Under the pieces are notes generated by a model. That model ran no database searches. It saw nothing but the letters and a program-made list of their open reading frames with translations, and had not been told where the DNA came from. Of a stretch of DNA of 64,000 nucleotides, positions 60,285 to 64,000 are shown one piece after another. Position numbers and translations under genes: made by a program. The stretch comes from Thiodiazotropha sp040793985 (lineage in GTDB: Bacteria; Pseudomonadota; Gammaproteobacteria; Chromatiales; Chromatiaceae). Within the stretch, counting starts at the first letter, position 1. The number at the start of each line of letters is the position of its first letter. The stretch is taken from positions 1 to 64,000 of the forward strand of contig JBFNJI010000018.1 of the NCBI GenBank assembly GCA_040793985.1. The letters are read 5' to 3'.

Positions 60285-61355
60285 CTAGGCCTCAGTTTCG
60301 ATCTCCCGCTCGCTGCTCTTCGGCCATGCCACTAACACGGCCTGTACCAGAGTCGCCAGGGGGATTGCAAAAAACACACCCCAAAAGCCCCAGAAACCGC
60401 CAAATACCAGAATGGCGACAATGATTGCCACCGGGTGCAGATTCACCACCTCGGAAAAAAGCAGGGGTACAAGCACATTGCCATCCAATGCCTGGATGAT
60501 GAAGTAAGCGACAGCAAGCCAGGCAAAATCACTGCTCCACCCCCATTGAAACCAGGCGATGAAAAGGACCGGGATGGTGACAACCGCAGCACCGATATAG
60601 GGGATGATCACAGAGAGACCCACCAACATCGACAACAGTAGCGCATAATTTAACCCAAGCAGCCTGAAAGTGACGAAGCTGACCGCCCATACAATCACTA
60701 TTTCCCAGAACTTGCCCCGTACGTAGTTGGCGATCTGCTTGTCCACATCTTCCCAAACCGTGCCGGCAAAGCGCCTGTGCCTGGGTAGATAGGTCACAAA
60801 CCAATCAATGATCAGGCGCTTGTCCTTCAAAAAGAAGAACACCAGGAGCGGCATCAGGATAAGGTAGACAATCAAGGTGATGACACCGACCACCGAGGCA
60901 AGCGACCAGGTGACTGCCTGCTGCGCGAATGAGGCGATCTCATTGCGTATCTGCTGGATCAGCTCGTCAACCTGCTCCTGAGGTATCAGATCCGGGTAGC
61001 GTTCGGGCAACTGCATCAGTGCTTGCTGTCCCATGGAGATCATTACCGGCAGCTGCTGTAAAAAGTCGGTTACCTGTCGCGATAAAAGCGGCAGCAGTCC
61101 CAACAGCAACAGTGCCACAAAGAGCAGAAACAGGATAAAAACGATCACCACTGAAAGGGTTCTTGGCCATGACCGCTTTCTCAGCAGGGCAACGATTCCT
61201 TCCAACAGATAGGCGATGACGATACTCGCCAAGACCGGAGCGAGCATATCCCCCATGGTGATGACTATGCCAAAAAACAGCAGCAGAAAGAGCGTTAGGA
61301 AGATGATCTGGGGATCGGAAAAGTAACGCTTGAACCAGTTTGTTACTACCTGCAT
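60285..61355 (-). CDS. AI-2E family (PerM-type) transporter
   Basis: 356 aa, about eight hydrophobic spans, with the usual cytoplasmic insert (about 110-155), and signature VGLSVIIPYIGAAVVTIPV, DGNVLVPLLFSEVVNLHPVAIIVAILVFGGFWGFWGVFFAIPLA. Substrate uncertain; family members export autoinducer-2, others move Na+ or H+. Precedes the 127-aa unknown in the opposite direction of reading, both on the minus strand. Confidence 0.92.
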   Translation of the reverse strand: MQVVTNWFKRYFSDPQIIFLTLFLLLFFGIVITMGDMLAPVLASIVIAYLLEGIVALLRKRSWPRTLSVVIVFILFLLFVALLLLGLLPLLSRQVTDFLQQLPVMISMGQQALMQLPERYPDLIPQEQVDELIQQIRNEIASFAQQAVTWSLASVVGVITLIVYLILMPLLVFFFLKDKRLIIDWFVTYLPRHRRFAGTVWEDVDKQIANYVRGKFWEIVIVWAVSFVTFRLLGLNYALLLSMLVGLSVIIPYIGAAVVTIPVLFIAWFQWGWSSDFAWLAVAYFIIQALDGNVLVPLLFSEVVNLHPVAIIVAILVFGGFWGFWGVFFAIPLATLVQAVLVAWPKSSEREIETEA

Positions 61356-61384
61356 AGGACTACCTATTCGACGGCGCCATCATC

Positions 61385-61768
61385 TCAGCGATCATCCAGA
61401 TAGCTCTGGTAGTGACGGGCAAACAGCGCCTCCAACTCGTCGATCACCGATTTCGCATCGCGTCCCTGCATCATGTGGGCCATCATCAATGATGATGTCT
61501 CATCCAGCAGATGCTCTTTTTCGAGCATGAAATAACTCTCCGAGAGTCGCTTGATCGCCTTCACCACCGACTCCTGCTGAGGTCGGTCGATCGGCTTCGG
61601 CTGATGAACCTGCTGCTCCTCCGCTGCGCTCTCGGCAGCTTCCTGGCTCGATAAAAATTCGGCAAAAGAGAGCAGGGATTGCTGCTGTTGCGGATCGAGC
61701 CGACCGAAGAGGTCAAGCAGTCGCTGCCGATCCGCGTCTAGTCTTTTTTGTGTAGGAACGAATTGCAC
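61385..61768 (-). CDS. Unknown 127-aa protein
   Basis: 127 aa with amphipathic helices: DADRQRLLDLFGRLDPQQQQSLLSFAEFL, a Gln/Glu-rich linker, and YFMLEKEHLLDETSSLMMAHMMQGRDAKSVIDELEALFARHYQS. Small helical, cytoplasmic, no recognised family. Between the permease and the LysR gene, same strand, so possibly co-transcribed with the permease. Confidence 0.6.
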   Translation of the reverse strand: MQFVPTQKRLDADRQRLLDLFGRLDPQQQQSLLSFAEFLSSQEAAESAAEEQQVHQPKPIDRPQQESVVKAIKRLSESYFMLEKEHLLDETSSLMMAHMMQGRDAKSVIDELEALFARHYQSYLDDR

Positions 61769-61831
61769 AATGGTTCCACCTGAAGATGTTCTATGCGCAG
61801 AGTCAGCCAGTCATCAGCAACGGAAAAGCTA

Positions 61832-62740
61832 TTAGAGCTTTTCCTCGGCGTGATCTTCGCAATAGCCTCTGGCAAAGTCGAGCAGCTCTTCCATGGCGCG
61901 CAGCCTGAATTTCTGCTTTTGGTGTACAAACGAGAAGGGGCGTTCCAGTTTCGGCTCCAGATTGATTGCCCGCAGGGTATCCAACTTCAGCTCTTTCTGG
62001 ATAGTCGCGCGGGAGACCACGGAGACGCCCATGCCTGCCTCGACCGCACCCTTGACGGCTTCGGGACTGCCCAATTCCATGGAGATATTCAACGCCGAGT
62101 CACAGGAGTTGTTTTCCAGATATTCGTTGATCACTTCACGGGTTCCGGACCCCTCTTCGCGACAGATGAAGGGGTATTCAATGAGCTGTCCGATCTCCAC
62201 GGACTCCTGGTTGGAGAGATCGTGGTTCGGGGGCACGATCGCCACCAGGTGATCCTCACGACACATCTCCACCACCAGGTTCTTATTTCCCACCGGCGCC
62301 TCAACGACGCCCAGGTCTATGGTGTTGTTCTCAACCATCGAGACGATGCCCTCAGAGTTGGAGACACGCAGGTGGATGGTGACCTCCGGGAAGCGTGCAC
62401 CGAAATCCCCCAGCAGGGCGGGCAGCATATATTCGGCAATCGTGGTACTGGCGCCGATGGTCAGGGCACCCCTGATCTCACCCGTCATCTCACGCACGGA
62501 GTTTTCCATATCGGCATAGAGATCGAAAATTCTGTCGGCGTACTCATAAACCCGCTCGCCCGCCTCAGTCAGGCTGATCCGATTATGGGTGCGATCGAAG
62601 AGTCGGGTATTGAAATACTCTTCCAGCTGTCGGACCTGGAAGGTCACTGCAGGTTGAGTCATATGCAGTGTTTCAGCCGCCTTGGTAAAACTGAGCAGAC
62701 GTGCAACTGTATGAAAAACTTGTAATCTTCGATCCGCCAT
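61832..62740 (-). CDS. LysR-family transcriptional regulator
   Basis: 302 aa. HTH (LSFTKAAETLHMTQPAVTFQVRQLEEYFNTRLFDR, 12-48) and a periplasmic-binding-like effector domain (about 90-295: GASTTIAEYMLPALLGDF, GVVEAPVGNKNLVVE, EEGSGTREVINEYL). The effector half looks like CysB/CbbR-type sensors. Start at 62740 (MADRRLQVF); the seven-residue extension to 62761 lacks a ribosome site. A T-N11-A palindrome is upstream. Confidence 0.93.
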   Translation of the reverse strand: MADRRLQVFHTVARLLSFTKAAETLHMTQPAVTFQVRQLEEYFNTRLFDRTHNRISLTEAGERVYEYADRIFDLYADMENSVREMTGEIRGALTIGASTTIAEYMLPALLGDFGARFPEVTIHLRVSNSEGIVSMVENNTIDLGVVEAPVGNKNLVVEMCREDHLVAIVPPNHDLSNQESVEIGQLIEYPFICREEGSGTREVINEYLENNSCDSALNISMELGSPEAVKGAVEAGMGVSVVSRATIQKELKLDTLRAINLEPKLERPFSFVHQKQKFRLRAMEELLDFARGYCEDHAEEKL

Positions 62741-63061
62741 TGTATTTATGGGTCCAATCAACCGGTCTTTAATATGGATAAACTCAATTTATACCATAAC
62801 TCAACAGGCTATGGGAGCTGTTATACAAAACAGTTAAAGTCGAGGCGGGGTTGGCTGGGGCAAATAGTAAAAACACCCTTAATTGCAATTGCTTGCCCAG
62901 AAAACATGGTAATTCAGTGAAAAATCCTCTAGCCTCATGAAACTGACCCATTGCGGCAGCAACTGGATAGCAGTGTCGCAGTGCAACGGTCTGGCCCAGC
63001 CCGAACACTGCCGGGAAGATAGGGACAGGCCAAGAATAATAGAAACTACGGTGGAGGAACT
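62741..63061. promoter_or_regulatory. Divergent region with LysR-box-like palindrome
   Basis: 321 bp between the LysR gene and the FadL-type gene. TAAACTCAATTTA (62779-62791) has a T-N11-A core in an inverted arm (GGATAAA...TTTATACC), as expected for autoregulation; it lies about 40 bp upstream of the LysR start. Confidence 0.4.
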
Positions 63062-64000
63062 ATGCGGACGCACTTCAACAAGAAGCTTCAAATTACTCGA
63101 CTGGCGCTGGCATGCAGTGCCGCCCTGTTGACTATGAATCAGACAGCCCAGGCATCGGGTTTTGCGGTCCCCGAGTTGAATATCACCGGCCTTGCACTCT
63201 CCAACGCCCTGGTCGCCAATCCCGATTCATTGTCAGCCATCGCCTACAACCCGGCTGCGATGTCTTTTCACGAAGGCAGTGCCGTTGAGCTGGGCCTGCT
63301 GCTGGTTGAACCCGACTTGAGTGTCAACACCGGCTCCGGCAGCGTGGACAGCGAGGCCAACGAAGTAGTGGCGATACCGGCCTTTACGGCCTATATGACG
63401 CTCAACGAAATCTGGTCACTCGGTGTCTCCGTCAACGCCCCCTTCGGATTGGAAACCGATTGGCCTGCAGGTACCTTCGATGCCCAGTACCCCCCCGGCT
63501 CCACCATACCAACCCAGAGTAAACTGGAGATCGTCGCCTTTTCACCCAGTGTCGCTTACAAAATCAACGACAAAACCAGCATCTCCGGTGGTGTCGATTA
63601 CTACTGGATGCGCGAAGTCATCTTCAACGGTGACATCAATGCAGGCATGCCAGGCTCCAATCCCGCAGCCGATCTGGAGGGGGATGGTCGCGGTGTAGGT
63701 TTCAACCTGGGCTTGTTGGTTGATCAGGGTGATTGGAGTTTCGGAGCGAGCTACCACTCAGAGGCGAATATCCCGATAGAGGGCAGAGTCGACCTCCCTG
63801 CCGGCGCCCTCCCGTCATTCTTCTCTAACAGGGTCAATGCAGAGCTCAAACTACCCTGGCGTCTGCAGGTAGGGGTGAGGAACCAAGCCACCCAAAAACT
63901 TGCCGTTGAGTTCGATATTACCCGTACGGGGTGGAGCTCCTTCGACAACCTTGTGGTCGAGCATGACCAATATGACGTAGATATCGTCACCAGCAGCAAC
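63062..64000 (+). CDS. FadL/OmpP1-type outer-membrane transporter (5' part, runs off the window)
   Basis: 313 codons are inside the window without a stop. Signal peptide (MRTHFNKKLQITRLALACSA... to about residue 33, AQASG), then the FadL hatch start GFAVPELNITGLALSNALVANPDSLSAIAYNPAAMSF, and repeating beta strands (GLLLVEPDL, AFTAYMTL, FSPSVAYKIN). It would carry hydrophobic compounds such as fatty acids or hydrocarbons across the outer membrane. Ribosome site GGTGGAGG precedes ATG 63062. Confidence 0.9.
   Translation, partial: MRTHFNKKLQITRLALACSAALLTMNQTAQASGFAVPELNITGLALSNALVANPDSLSAIAYNPAAMSFHEGSAVELGLLLVEPDLSVNTGSGSVDSEANEVVAIPAFTAYMTLNEIWSLGVSVNAPFGLETDWPAGTFDAQYPPGSTIPTQSKLEIVAFSPSVAYKINDKTSISGGVDYYWMREVIFNGDINAGMPGSNPAADLEGDGRGVGFNLGLLVDQGDWSFGASYHSEANIPIEGRVDLPAGALPSFFSNRVNAELKLPWRLQVGVRNQATQKLAVEFDITRTGWSSFDNLVVEHDQYDVDIVTSSN

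Overview
The window looks like the chromosome of a free-living or symbiotic sulfur-oxidising gammaproteobacterium. Reasons: a type I sulfide:quinone oxidoreductase, a membrane-bound Hyb-type [NiFe] hydrogenase, c-type cytochromes, the classic gammaproteobacterial blocks bcp-gcvR / dapA-bamC and ppiB-lpxH, tsaB next to Slp-family lipoproteins, and a PEP-CTERM protein. The genus cannot be fixed from sequence reading alone; a Chromatiales or Sedimenticola/Thiodiazotropha-like origin is my guess.

Layout. 1-820: a minus-strand tRNA operon (Pro-Arg-His-Lys) with a clear sigma70 promoter; the tRNA-Arg gene is interrupted in its anticodon loop by a group I intron. 0.9-4.3 kb: folD, psiE, a REP-associated transposase (RAYT) between REP palindromes, and cysS. 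4.7-11.3 kb: an uptake hydrogenase operon hybO-A-B-C-D, hypC, hybE, interrupted by an inverted-repeat element carrying REPs. 11.4-14.2 kb: a chemoreceptor with a periplasmic haem c motif beside two small cytochromes c. 14.3-17.7 kb: two cyclophilins, lpxH, a secreted protein of unknown role and a ferritin-like protein. 18.1-21.9 kb: a MotA/MotB-like channel pair with a long coiled coil, two Slp lipoproteins and tsaB. 22-31 kb: a PEP-CTERM protein, an RND efflux pair, an RRM-like basic protein, a lipase, an MscS-like channel and a GST. 31.2-34.0 kb: a fused Clp1/Grc3-type polynucleotide kinase-RNase Z, then a methyltransferase coupled to a tiny membrane protein.

34.2-40.3 kb is a complete type II-C CRISPR-Cas locus: a divergent tracrRNA gene (anti-repeat of 20 matching bases, with terminator), cas9 (1066 aa), cas1, cas2, and an array of 20 repeats of 36 bp with 19 spacers of 30 bp. 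The tracrRNA strand shows that crRNAs come from the minus strand, towards cas2, and each repeat ends in an extended -10-like motif.

40.4-64 kb: uup, a TrpB2-like enzyme, a response regulator, a Crp/Fnr regulator with two small neighbours, ispG, sqr, a YycJ-like hydrolase, bamC-dapA / gcvR-bcp, a PIN-PhoH protein, a BarA-like hybrid kinase, a second Crp/Fnr regulator with a palindromic operator candidate, an AI-2E family permease, a LysR regulator, and the 5' part of a FadL-type porin cut by the window end.

Strongest leads for new biology: the kinase-RNase Z fusion, the ZorAB/MotAB-like coiled-coil pair, the Cys-to-Pro change at a proximal Fe-S ligand of the hydrogenase small subunit, and the tRNA-Arg group I intron.
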